Part shown: positions 22,835 through 30,008 of the stretch, piece after piece | Position numbering within the stretch: position 1 is the stretch's first letter | How the letters are laid out: every line of letters starts with the position of its first letter | NCBI GenBank assembly: GCA_019117545.1 | Contig: DWZN01000005.1 | Span: 1-32,677, forward strand | Length of the DNA stretch: 32,677 bases | Direction of reading: 5' to 3' | Origin: Candidatus Brevibacterium intestinavium | GTDB lineage: Bacteria > Actinomycetota > Actinomycetes > Actinomycetales > Brevibacteriaceae | The notes under the pieces: model-generated | The model's database searches: none | The model's input: the letters and a program-made list of their open reading frames with translations, nothing else | Told to the model about the DNA's origin: nothing | Made by a program: the position numbers and the translations under genes

Positions 22835-24484
22835 ATGAGAGAAGAATGGGAAGTCATCATCGTCGGAGGAGGCGTGGCCGGGCTGTCGGCGGCGCTGACA
22901 TTGGGAAGGTCGGGCCGGCGTGTGCTGGTCGTCGACGGCGGGGCGCCGCGCAACCGCTTCGCCGCGCACATGCACGGAATGCTCGGCAACGACGGCCTCG
23001 AACCGGCCGAGCTGCTGCGACGCGGACGAGAAGAGCTCGGAGCCTACGATGTCACGGTTCGCACGGGCAGGATCAGCAGCGCAGAGGAGGCGGCGGACGG
23101 CCTCGTGGTCGCGTTCGACGACGGTGAGACCGCATCGACCCGGGCGCTCATCGCCGCGAGCGGTCTGAGCGACGTACTGCCCGAGATCCCCGGAATGTGC
23201 GAACAGTGGGGCACGGGCGTCCTGCACTGCCCGTACTGCCACGGCTGGGAGGTGCGCGGGCAGCGTTTGGCCGTCCTCGGCACCTCGCCGATGTCTCTGC
23301 ACCAAGCACAGCTGCTCCGGCAGTGGAGCGACCGACTGATCTTCTTCACCGCCGGCTGCGGACCGATCGATTCGGACCTCGCCGCGCGTCTGCGCTCTCG
23401 CGGGGTCAGACTCGTCGATTCCCCTGTCACCGAGCTTCTCACCGACCGCGGCCGCCTCACCGGGGTCCGCCTCGGCGACGGCGACAGCATCGAACTCGAT
23501 GCGATGTTCACCGCCCCGATCCTGCGCCCGAACGACCGGTACCTGGCCGATCTGGGGCTGCAGCGCACCGAGAATGCGATGGGCGACTTCATCGCCGTCG
23601 ATCCCGTCGGCCAGACCAGCCACCCACGAGTCTGGGCGATCGGCAACATCGTCAATCCCGGCGCCAACGTGCCGGTCTCGATCGGTGCCGGATCGATGAC
23701 CGGGGGCGTGGTCAACATGGCCCTGGTGACTGAGGAATTCGACAGGGCCGTCGAGGGGGCCGACCCGGCTGGTCTCTCCTCGGGACCGGCAGAGCATCGG
23801 GAGACCGAATCGGCCGAAGACTACTGGGAGGGTCAGTACGCCGAGAGCTCCCAGCGCTGGTCCGGACGGGTCAATCCCGCCACCGCCGAGGTGGCCGCCG
23901 CCCTGCCCGTGCCCGTGAACGGCTCCGCCCTCGACCTCGGCTGCGGTGAGGGCGGGGACGCCGTGTGGTTGGCGAAGCAGGGATGGCAGGTCACCGCCGT
24001 CGACATCTCGGCCACGGCGATCGCACGCGGAATCGAGAACGCTCGTGAGGCCGGGGCCGCGGATGCGGTGACCTGGGTGAGCCAGGACCTTTCCGCTTGG
24101 GTGACGGAGGAGACGTTCGACCTCGTCACAGCATCGTATTTCCATTCCAGTGTGGAGCTGCCCCGGACCGAGATACTTCGTCGAGCCGCCGCGCGGGTGC
24201 GGCGAGGCGGGCACCTGCTGATCGTCTCCCATGTGTTCGAAACCCCCGCCGACATCCCCGCCTGGGCGCTGCGGCACCACGAGACCGATGACCCGGAGGA
24301 TCCGCAGCTGCAGGATGAGCTCAGTGTGCTGCTGACCCCGGACGCCGAGGTGGCCGAGCTCGATCTGGACGAAGCCGACTGGCAGGTTGTGAGGAAGGAG
24401 ATCCGCTCGCGCGAGGCCACCGGTCCCGACGGTGATGAGACGGCCACGGTCAAGGACGGAATCGTCCTCCTGAGGCGAGCATGA
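22835..24484 (+). CDS. Fusion: thioredoxin-reductase-like FAD oxidoreductase + SAM methyltransferase
   Basis: 549 residues. Residues 1 to about 305 form a TrxB-like flavoprotein: FAD motif VIIVGGGVAGLSAALTLGR, redox pair C132/C135 in HCPYCHGWEV, and the closing FAD motif VWAIGNIVNPGANVPVSIGA. CPYCHGWE is the active-site form of GliT/HlmI-type dithiol oxidases rather than thioredoxin reductase (CATC). Residues about 330-549 are a class I methyltransferase with motif I ALDLGCGEGGDAVWLAKQGW (DLGCG 367-371) and VTAVDISATAI, resembling TehB/thiol methyltransferases. Inference: one protein both oxidises and S-methylates small thiols or handles a toxic chalcogen. The start is ATG 22835 just after the operator; no strong ribosome site, so a short leader is likely. 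Confidence 0.9.
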   Translation: MREEWEVIIVGGGVAGLSAALTLGRSGRRVLVVDGGAPRNRFAAHMHGMLGNDGLEPAELLRRGREELGAYDVTVRTGRISSAEEAADGLVVAFDDGETASTRALIAASGLSDVLPEIPGMCEQWGTGVLHCPYCHGWEVRGQRLAVLGTSPMSLHQAQLLRQWSDRLIFFTAGCGPIDSDLAARLRSRGVRLVDSPVTELLTDRGRLTGVRLGDGDSIELDAMFTAPILRPNDRYLADLGLQRTENAMGDFIAVDPVGQTSHPRVWAIGNIVNPGANVPVSIGAGSMTGGVVNMALVTEEFDRAVEGADPAGLSSGPAEHRETESAEDYWEGQYAESSQRWSGRVNPATAEVAAALPVPVNGSALDLGCGEGGDAVWLAKQGWQVTAVDISATAIARGIENAREAGAADAVTWVSQDLSAWVTEETFDLVTASYFHSSVELPRTEILRRAAARVRRGGHLLIVSHVFETPADIPAWALRHHETDDPEDPQLQDELSVLLTPDAEVAELDLDEADWQVVRKEIRSREATGPDGDETATVKDGIVLLRRA

Positions 24485-24549
24485 GGCGCAGCTGCGTCTG
24501 ACACCGTCCGCCTCGAGGTCTCGAATCAGCGCCTGCGGGCCCGCTCTGC

Positions 24550-24591
24550 GCCGCCGTGCGCCCGGCCGACGCCGCCGTGCACCCGGCCGAC
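24550..24591. repeat. Tandem 21-bp repeat between convergent genes
   Basis: Two copies, 24550-24570 and 24571-24591, differ by one base (GCCGCCGTGC[G/A]CCCGGCCGAC). A third partial unit follows. A perfect palindrome GCGGGCCCGC lies just before, near 24534. The area separates the fusion gene from the MFS gene and may serve as terminator. Confidence 0.8.
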
Positions 24592-24604
24592 GCAGCCGAG
24601 TGCC

Positions 24605-25843
24605 CTATTCCGCCATGCGCACCCGGCGGCGGTCCTTGGCCAGCCGGACCTCGTGGCTCGACCGCTTCGGGTTGAGCAGTTTGAGCAGCGACAGCGCGAT
24701 CACGGCTCCGAGGATCGCGCACCCGGCGGGCAGCAGCATGGCGGTCTTCGCGTTCGCGGCGTCGATGATGTTGCCGGCGATCGCCGAACCGAAGGCGACG
24801 CCGAAGCCCAGGGACGTGCCGAGCCAGGCGAAGGCCTCCGTGAGCCGGCGAGGCGGAGCCAGCTGCTCGATGACGGAGTTCGCGCCGATGAGGCTCGGGG
24901 CGATCGCCGAGCCGACGAAGACGAGGATGATGCCGTAGGAGACCATGTTCTGCGCCAGCAGCATCATGCAGGCGCCCACGGCCAGGCACGACACGGCGAC
25001 ACCGAACCGGTGGTGGACGGCGGCCGTCCAGTTCCGGGCCCCGTACAGGGCACCGGAGACCAGGGAACCCAGGGCCAGGCATGACAGCAGCACACCGTCG
25101 GCGGACTTCACGCCGAGTTCATCGGCGAAGGCCACGGCGATGACGTCGATGGCCCCGAAGTTCACGCCGAGGAAGATGTTGACGATGATGATCGCGAAGA
25201 TGCCCGGGTTCGAGAACACGTGCCCCTTGGCCTCGGTGGTGCGCTCGACCGGGGGCGGTTCGGTCGACTTCTGGATGTAGAGCAGCAGCGATCCCGCACC
25301 CACGGTGACCATCGAGAGGATGATTCCCGCCGGAGGCCACACCGCCGTGGCCAGCACGGTCGCGATCACCGGACCGGAGACGAACATCAGCTCATCGGCC
25401 ACCGACTCCCAGGAGAACGCGGTCTGCAGCTTCTTCGGCGAGTCGACGATATGCGACCAGCGCGAACGAACCAGCGAACCGACGGAGCCGACCGTGGCTC
25501 CGCCGAGGCCGGCGAAGAGGTAGATGAAACCGGTCCACCAACCGCCGTAGACGGCGAAGATGAGCAGCGTCAGCGAGACCAGGTGGATGATGACGATGGG
25601 CGTCATGACCCTCGCCTGGCCGTAGCGGTCGACGAAGCGAGCGATCCCGGGGCCGGCAAGGGCTTGGACGATCATGTACACGGCGGTGACGATGCCCGCC
25701 AGGCCATAGGATCCGCTCACGCCCTGGATGAAGAGGACGATTCCCAATCCCAGCACTGCCACGGGCATACGGGCGACGAGACCGGCCAAGGAGAACTTGA
25801 GCGCACCGGGAAGCGACAGGATCTCCCGATAGTTGTTGAACAC
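24605..25843 (-). CDS. MFS transporter
   Basis: 412 residues with about 12 hydrophobic helices, from MFNNYREILSLPGALKFSLA through a motif-A-like loop RFVDRYGQARVM between TM2 and TM3, to a basic C-terminus KDRRRVRMAE. TM5 carries SWESVADELMFVSGPVIATV, seen in a common actinobacterial MFS subgroup. Substrate unknown. It lies convergent to the fusion gene and divergent from the LCP gene. Its upstream region contains two overlapping hairpins that cannot form together (25899-25927). Confidence 0.88.
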   Translation of the reverse strand: MFNNYREILSLPGALKFSLAGLVARMPVAVLGLGIVLFIQGVSGSYGLAGIVTAVYMIVQALAGPGIARFVDRYGQARVMTPIVIIHLVSLTLLIFAVYGGWWTGFIYLFAGLGGATVGSVGSLVRSRWSHIVDSPKKLQTAFSWESVADELMFVSGPVIATVLATAVWPPAGIILSMVTVGAGSLLLYIQKSTEPPPVERTTEAKGHVFSNPGIFAIIIVNIFLGVNFGAIDVIAVAFADELGVKSADGVLLSCLALGSLVSGALYGARNWTAAVHHRFGVAVSCLAVGACMMLLAQNMVSYGIILVFVGSAIAPSLIGANSVIEQLAPPRRLTEAFAWLGTSLGFGVAFGSAIAGNIIDAANAKTAMLLPAGCAILGAVIALSLLKLLNPKRSSHEVRLAKDRRRVRMAE

Positions 25844-25898
25844 CAGAAGAGTCTACCCAGCTTGTCACGGCGCCACCATCGGATCGGGCACAGTTACC

Positions 25899-25927
25899 GG
25901 TGAGTCGCCTCACCAAAGTGGGGCGAC
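25899..25927 (-). promoter_or_regulatory. Mutually exclusive hairpins upstream of the MFS gene
   Basis: GGTGAG-TCGC-CTCACC (25899-25914) and GTCGCCTCAC-CAAA-GTGGGGCGAC (25904-25927, one wobble) share the segment 25904-25913, so only one can form. They lie 55-85 bases upstream of the minus-strand MFS start. Confidence 0.35.
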
Positions 25928-25947
25928 GACACCGAGGTGTCCGGAGG

Positions 25948-25969
25948 TTTGTAACAAAAGCTATATAAT
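25948..25969 (+). promoter_or_regulatory. Promoter of the LCP gene with TTTGT-A-ACAAA dyad
   Basis: A consensus -10 TATAAT is at 25964-25969. No good -35 is visible 16-18 bases upstream; instead a perfect dyad TTTGT-A-ACAAA (25948-25958) fills the spacer, suggesting an activator or repressor site. Predicted leader about 60 bases. Confidence 0.55.
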
Positions 25970-26034
25970 TGCCGAGATTGCCATTTTCTCCCCCGTCGGC
26001 GTGAGTCCCGCACCGACATGACCCCGGAGTGCCG

Positions 26035-27078
26035 ATGACGGACAACACCACCTTCGACGATCTCTTCGACCACCAGCCCGAAGACCAGCAGCGACCCCGC
26101 AAGAAGAAGCGCGTATGGCGCAAGGTGCTCGTCGCCTTGCTCGTCATCGTCATCCTCGGCGTGCTGGGCATCGGGCTCTACGTCTGGAACGTCGGTCGCT
26201 CCTTCGACAAGAACGCGAACCGGCTGTCCGACGAACAGGTGTTCGGCGATCAGAATGCAGGCGGCAAGGAAGGCGACGGGACGAACATCCTCCTGCTCGG
26301 CTCCGATGAGCCGATGGACGAGGTCGACGTCAACGACTCCCGCGGTCTGCGCTCGGACACGATCATGGTCATGCATCTGCCCGAGGACGGCGGCAACGTC
26401 CAGATCATGTCGATCCCGCGCGATACCTGGGTCGACGTCGAGGGTCACGGCAAGTCGAAGATCAACTCGGCCCTGTCCTACGGCGGTCTGCCGTTGGCTG
26501 TGTCGACGGTCTCGGACTTCATCGGCACCGACCTCGATCACGTGGCGATCATCGACTTCGAAGGCTTCAAGGCGCTCACCGACAGCCTCGGTGGGGTGAC
26601 GGTCAACTCCGAGCAGGCCTTCGAGAAGAACGGCTACACCTTCACCAAGGGCGAGAACGTCCTGGACGGCGATGAGGCGCTGACCTTCGTGCGTGAGCGC
26701 AAACAGTTCAAGGACGGCGACTTCCAGCGCGCCCGCAACCAGCAGGCATTCATCCGCGGCCTGACGAATGAGATCATCTCCGCCGACACCCTGTCGAACC
26801 CGGCGAAGATCCAGGACATGGTGGAGAACTTCGCTCCATACATGTATGTCGACTCCGGCCTGGACGCGAAGTACATCTCGTCCACCGCCTTCGATATGCG
26901 CGATGTCCGCCCCGGCGACATCGAATTCTTCACCGCCCCCGTCGCCGGTGTCGGCACTTCGCCGGACGGTCAGTCGATCGTCAACGTCGACGAGGATGAG
27001 CTGAAGAAGGTCCAGGACGCGTTCAAGAACGACACCGTCGACGACTACGTGCAGAACGCTCCCGAAGCGCACCTGTAA
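26035..27078 (+). CDS. LytR-CpsA-Psr (LCP) family cell-wall polymer transferase
   Basis: 347 residues. A cytoplasmic charged N-terminus (RPRKKKRVWRK), one transmembrane helix (VLVALLVIVILGVLGIGLYV) and an extracellular LCP domain with the conserved Asp/Arg residues: NDSRGLRSDTIMVMHL, IMSIPRDTWVDV, INSALSYGG, and the double-Arg FVRERKQFKDGDFQRARNQQ. Such enzymes attach teichoic-acid-like or arabinogalactan-like polymers to peptidoglycan. No LytR_C domain follows. ATG 26035 is preferred over GTG 26029 because GGAG (26026-26029) would overlap the latter. It ends at a shared terminator. Confidence 0.94.
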   Translation: MTDNTTFDDLFDHQPEDQQRPRKKKRVWRKVLVALLVIVILGVLGIGLYVWNVGRSFDKNANRLSDEQVFGDQNAGGKEGDGTNILLLGSDEPMDEVDVNDSRGLRSDTIMVMHLPEDGGNVQIMSIPRDTWVDVEGHGKSKINSALSYGGLPLAVSTVSDFIGTDLDHVAIIDFEGFKALTDSLGGVTVNSEQAFEKNGYTFTKGENVLDGDEALTFVRERKQFKDGDFQRARNQQAFIRGLTNEIISADTLSNPAKIQDMVENFAPYMYVDSGLDAKYISSTAFDMRDVRPGDIEFFTAPVAGVGTSPDGQSIVNVDEDELKKVQDAFKNDTVDDYVQNAPEAHL

Positions 27079-27092
27079 GCGCCGAGGCAGAA

Positions 27093-27130
27093 TCCGGCCC
27101 CGCACCGATTGCGACCGGTGCGGGGCCGGA
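27093..27130. terminator. Perfect 15-bp hairpin terminator
   Basis: Arms 27093-27107 and 27116-27130 are exact complements around an eight-base loop; it lies 15 bases after the LCP stop and also serves the convergent secreted-protein gene. Confidence 0.88.
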
Positions 27131-27159
27131 GTCATTCACAGGACTTCGCCGAGGCGGCT

Positions 27160-27627
27160 TCAGCCTTGGAATCTGACGCTGTGGACTGCGTGGGGCTCGC
27201 CCCGTTCGCCGCCGTTGTGGACCGCCTCGGTGGGCAGGCCGAGAGACATCGTCTCGCCGGTCACGGTGTTCACATAGTCGACGTAGGTCGTGCCGGCGGC
27301 CCCCTCCGTGCCCATGCGATCCCAATGGGTGACGTTGTCATCGCGGTGGGCATCGAGCTCGTCGACGACCCCGGGTGAGGCGAAGGCCTCGACGCGGTCG
27401 GTGTTGCCGTTGCCCCAGGCTCGGACGAGTTCGTCCGCATAGGTCGTCGGGTCGGTCGGGAAGTGCACGGACTGAGTGCCGGAATCCGCTGCGGCCGACT
27501 GCGATGTCGAGTCGGCGAGGCCGGCGCTGTCGGCCAGGGCCGGGCCACTGGCGAAGGCGATGCCGGCGAGGCCGGTGACGGTGGCGACGCCGAAGGCGGT
27601 GGCGCGGTTGCGGATGGTGGACTTCAT
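27160..27627 (-). CDS. Small secreted protein of unknown function
   Basis: 155 residues. A Sec signal peptide (MKSTIRNRATAFGVATVTGL then AGIAFASGPALA) is cut before DSAG. The mature part has a Ser/Ala-rich linker to about residue 55 and then a compact domain: DPTTYADELVRAWGNGNTDR, DNVTHWDRMGTEGAAGTTYV, DYVNTVTGETMSLGL, HAVHSVRF. The helix-strand pattern hints at an NTF2-like fold, but I cannot assign a family with confidence. There are no Cys residues. ATG 27627 has AAGGGAG upstream. Its stop abuts the palindromic CGCCGAGGCGG element. Confidence 0.82.
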   Translation of the reverse strand: MKSTIRNRATAFGVATVTGLAGIAFASGPALADSAGLADSTSQSAAADSGTQSVHFPTDPTTYADELVRAWGNGNTDRVEAFASPGVVDELDAHRDDNVTHWDRMGTEGAAGTTYVDYVNTVTGETMSLGLPTEAVHNGGERGEPHAVHSVRFQG

Positions 27628-28023
27628 CAGATCGCTCCCTTCGTCGTATCTGCTGCCACCGCAAGGTGGCAAGTCGGTTGACGCAGATCAGTATTGTCCT
27701 CGAATTTGAGGACGCGACAACGGAGACTGAATGGAGACTTGGAAACGGTCATAGACCGACGACAGGAATATTGCGATCGTGTGGCAGCGGTTGTCACAGG
27801 TGGGCAGGCGACCAGCCGGCGGCAGTCGATTCTTCCTGCGAGCTCGGTGGTGACGACGCCCTGCTGGCGATGCTTCGGCAGCTGTGGGCGTTCGGGGTCG
27901 GTGATGTTCTCGGCAATTCCGTTGGCGCAGCGATATCCGATCGTGACCCGAACCGGCCCGAGGGTGACGGAGTAGTGTGGGCAGTGCCTCGGAACGACGA
28001 CAGCCTGAGAGGATGGGGAGACC
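27628..28023. other. Gene-free region with a dyad promoter site
   Basis: About 400 bases between the divergent secreted-protein and Crp/Fnr genes. GTCCTC-GAATTT-GAGGAC (27696-27713) is a 6-bp dyad with a nearly palindromic centre. On the minus strand a TTGTCG/CAATAC hexamer pair flanks it, so it may be the operator of the secreted-protein gene. Beyond that I see no convincing coding frame: open frames on both strands lack ribosome sites and high-GC codon pattern. Confidence 0.45.
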
Positions 28024-28764
28024 GTGCCACAACACCTCTCGCTTCCTCTGTCCCCGTGTTCGGCGGCCCCTTCCGCGTGCCGGCACACGGTCCGCCTCGA
28101 GGCGCTGACCCATGCGCCTCTCTTCGCATCGCTGCCCGCCGACGAACTCATCGCGCTCGAGGGGCGGGTCAGTGCTCCCGGCTACATCGCAGGAGAGCGG
28201 ATCTATCGGGCCGGTGACCGTGCCGGTTCTCTGTTCGTGGTCGCCTCGGGAGCGGTGAAGCTGCTGCGCCCGTCTCCACGAGGTGACAATGCCGTCGTGT
28301 CAGTGCTCGGTCCGGGGGACAGCTTCGGGACGCTCACGCGCATCGAACACTGTGCTGAGACCGCTGTGGCCATGGTCGATTCGTGCATCATCGGACTTCC
28401 GGTGAGTGTCGTCCGCAGCGTTCTGGAGAGATACCCGAAGGTCGCAATGGCGGCATTCGACGAACTCGCCGAGCGACTCGAGCAGTCCTACCAGGCGCTC
28501 GAGCAGCTGACCGTCGGCAGCGCGGATCGGCGGGTGGCCGCCGTGCTGCTGAGCCTGTCGGAGAAGCTGGGGCGAGTGAACGAGGGAAGAATCGAGCTGT
28601 CCGTTCCCCTCAGCCGTGCCGACCTCGGGGCCATCGCCCGGATCACTCCCGAATCCGCGAGCCGTGCGCTCGGGCGGCTGCGCGCGGCAGGAGCCGTCGA
28701 TTTCGGGCGGCAGTGGACAGCGATCGTCGACCCGGGCCTGCTCCACGAGATCGCCACGAGCTGA
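28024..28764 (+). CDS. Crp/Fnr-family regulator with FNR-type recognition helix
   Basis: 246 residues: cyclic-nucleotide-binding-like beta roll (about 30-140, FASLPADELIALEGRVS ... ERIYRAGDRAGSLFVVASGA), long dimer helix, and C-terminal winged HTH LSRADLGAIARITPESASRA. The recognition helix reads E-S-A-S-R, the E-x-x-S-R pattern by which FNR reads TGAT half-sites. Four Cys are present: C12, C19, C110 and C121; C121 (VDSCIIGLP) aligns with FNR Cys122 by context, but the N-terminal Cys spacing is not that of FNR. It may hold an Fe-S cluster or respond to redox; unproven. GTG 28024 follows GGGGAG. fdxA lies downstream with an FNR-like box. Confidence 0.88.
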   Translation: MPQHLSLPLSPCSAAPSACRHTVRLEALTHAPLFASLPADELIALEGRVSAPGYIAGERIYRAGDRAGSLFVVASGAVKLLRPSPRGDNAVVSVLGPGDSFGTLTRIEHCAETAVAMVDSCIIGLPVSVVRSVLERYPKVAMAAFDELAERLEQSYQALEQLTVGSADRRVAAVLLSLSEKLGRVNEGRIELSVPLSRADLGAIARITPESASRALGRLRAAGAVDFGRQWTAIVDPGLLHEIATS

Positions 28765-28775
28765 CTGGACCGACA

Positions 28776-28829
28776 ACTGACACGAACTCGGCAACGGACA
28801 CGAACCCCGCGTCTGACACCGACCCGGCG
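28776..28829 (+). repeat. Three 18-bp repeats just after the Crp/Fnr stop
   Basis: Degenerate units at 28776-28793, 28794-28811 and 28812-28829 (core (C/G)(T/G)GACAC(C)GA-C), plus a weaker fourth. In the frame not used by the regulator they would read TDTNSA, TDTNPA, SDTDPA. Confidence 0.6.
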
Positions 28830-28924
28830 ACTGCTCGTCAACCCCGCGGCCGTCTGCCTGCCGACCCCACGTCCGGCTGCCGAACCGACCGTCGCCCCGG
28901 TCTCCTCGGCCGAGGCCGTCGAAC

Positions 28925-28966
28925 ATGATCGGGATCATATGCCCGCGGTCCGAAGTTCACTATGGT
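28925..28966 (+). promoter_or_regulatory. FNR-like box and -10 of fdxA
   Basis: ATGAT-CGGG-ATCAT (28925-28938) has the TGAT-N4-ATCA core of an FNR/Crp site. A -10 hexamer TATGGT is at 28961-28966, placing the transcription start near 28973 and the box centre near -41.5, the class II activator position. Confidence 0.55.
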
Positions 28967-29049
28967 GGGACCAGACCCGGGAAACCGGTGTGAGGAACGC
29001 CAGAGCCTGCCATGAGCTCCGCGTGACTTGGAGAAAGGCGGTAGAACGC

Positions 29050-29382
29050 ATGACGTATGTGATCGCGCAGCCGTGCGTGGATGTCAAGGACAGGGCCTGT
29101 GTCGACGAATGCCCGGTCGACTGCATCTACGAGGGCGCGCGCAGCCTCTACATCCATCCTGACGAATGCATCGACTGCGGCGCCTGCGAACCGGTGTGCC
29201 CGGTCGAAGCGATCTTCTACGAAGACGACGTCCCGGATGAGTGGGAGGAGTACTACAGCTACAACGTCGAGTTCTTCGACGAGCTCGGCTCACCCGGTGG
29301 GGCGGCGAAGCTCGGCAACACCGAACGCGACCACCCCGCCATCGCGGCCCTGCCCCCGCAGAATCAGGACGTCGAACTCTGA
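29050..29382 (+). CDS. fdxA: Seven-iron ferredoxin
   Basis: 110 residues, mycobacterial FdxA type, a cytoplasmic electron carrier with one 3Fe-4S and one 4Fe-4S cluster. Cys at 9, 17, 21 and 25 and at 40, 43, 46 and 50 give the C-x7-C-x3-C and C-x2-C-x2-C-x3-C patterns. The start MTYVIAQPCVDVKDRACVDE and the C-terminal tail with SPGGAAKLG are typical of the group. ATG 29050 is preceded by AAAGGCGG. In mycobacteria this ferredoxin is induced by hypoxia and nitric oxide, which suits the adjacent Crp/Fnr regulator and FNR-like box. Confidence 0.95.
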   Translation: MTYVIAQPCVDVKDRACVDECPVDCIYEGARSLYIHPDECIDCGACEPVCPVEAIFYEDDVPDEWEEYYSYNVEFFDELGSPGGAAKLGNTERDHPAIAALPPQNQDVEL

Positions 29383-29414
29383 GGGGGTGATTCCCGCCCG
29401 GCCATCGAACCGAA

Positions 29415-30008
29415 TCACTTCGCGAACCGGCCCCGATCGTCCGACAGACCGGCTTTGAGAGCCACTGCCGCCTCGTCGGCCAGGATCTCGACCACCCCGT
29501 CTTCGAACTGATCGAAAGCGGTGGCGACGAGCGCCTCGGGGCGGTTCTTCGGTGCGTCGATGCCCTTCATCATGTCCGTGTCGGTGCTGCCGAGCAGGAG
29601 GGAACTGACCTGGATGCCTGCTCCGGCGAGCTCTTCGCGCAGCCCGTTCGACATCGCCCAATTGGCGGCCTTGGACGCGCCGTAGGAGTTCGAGTGCTCG
29701 TAGCCGAGCCACGCCATGACGGACGAGACGTTGACGAACGCCCCGCGACCGCGTTCCCGCATGGCCGGTGCGAACGCCCTGACCACGTGCAATGCTCCGA
29801 AGTAGTTGACATCGATCTCGCGGCGGATGTCATCCACGCCCCCGTCGACGAGGCGCGCGAACGAGGAGAACCCCGCGTTGTTGATGACGATGTCCGCTGC
29901 GCCGACCGCGCGAGCGGCAGCGTCGACCTGGTCCGGCTCCGTGACGTCGAGGCCGATGGCCTCGACGCCGGGAAGGTCGATCGACGCCGGGCGGGCTGCA
30001 GTCCTCGC
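29415..30008 (-). pseudogene. Short-chain dehydrogenase/reductase, 5'-truncated
   Basis: About 197 codons of an SDR: GARTAARPAS (end of strand 2), AIGLDVTEPDQ, DIVINNAGFSSFARLVDGG, IDVNYFGALHVVRAF, VNVSSVMAWLGYEHSNSYGA with the catalytic Ser and YxxxK (YGASK). The cofactor motif TGxxxGxG and the first strand are absent: at about 30000 the minus frame passes into antisense of the MerR gene, with no start codon. A GTG at 29837 would yield a 140-residue product without the NNAG motif, so function is unlikely. fdxA converges on its 3' end. Confidence 0.82.

Noticed and set aside
22796..24280. 494-codon minus-strand frame antisense to the fusion gene
   Set aside because: Same composition artefact; the fusion gene's motifs are unambiguous.
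27779..27801. TGTG...TCACA pair as a Crp site upstream of the Crp/Fnr gene
   Set aside because: Half-site spacing is too long for a Crp/Fnr dyad.
27627..28151. Possible minus-strand gene between the secreted protein and Crp/Fnr genes
   Set aside because: Mixed codon usage, no ribosome site, overlaps the start of the Crp/Fnr gene, no domain.
28383..28928. 181-codon plus-strand frame overlapping the Crp/Fnr gene
   Set aside because: Arg-rich shadow frame without ribosome site; only the repeat segment beyond the real stop is of interest.
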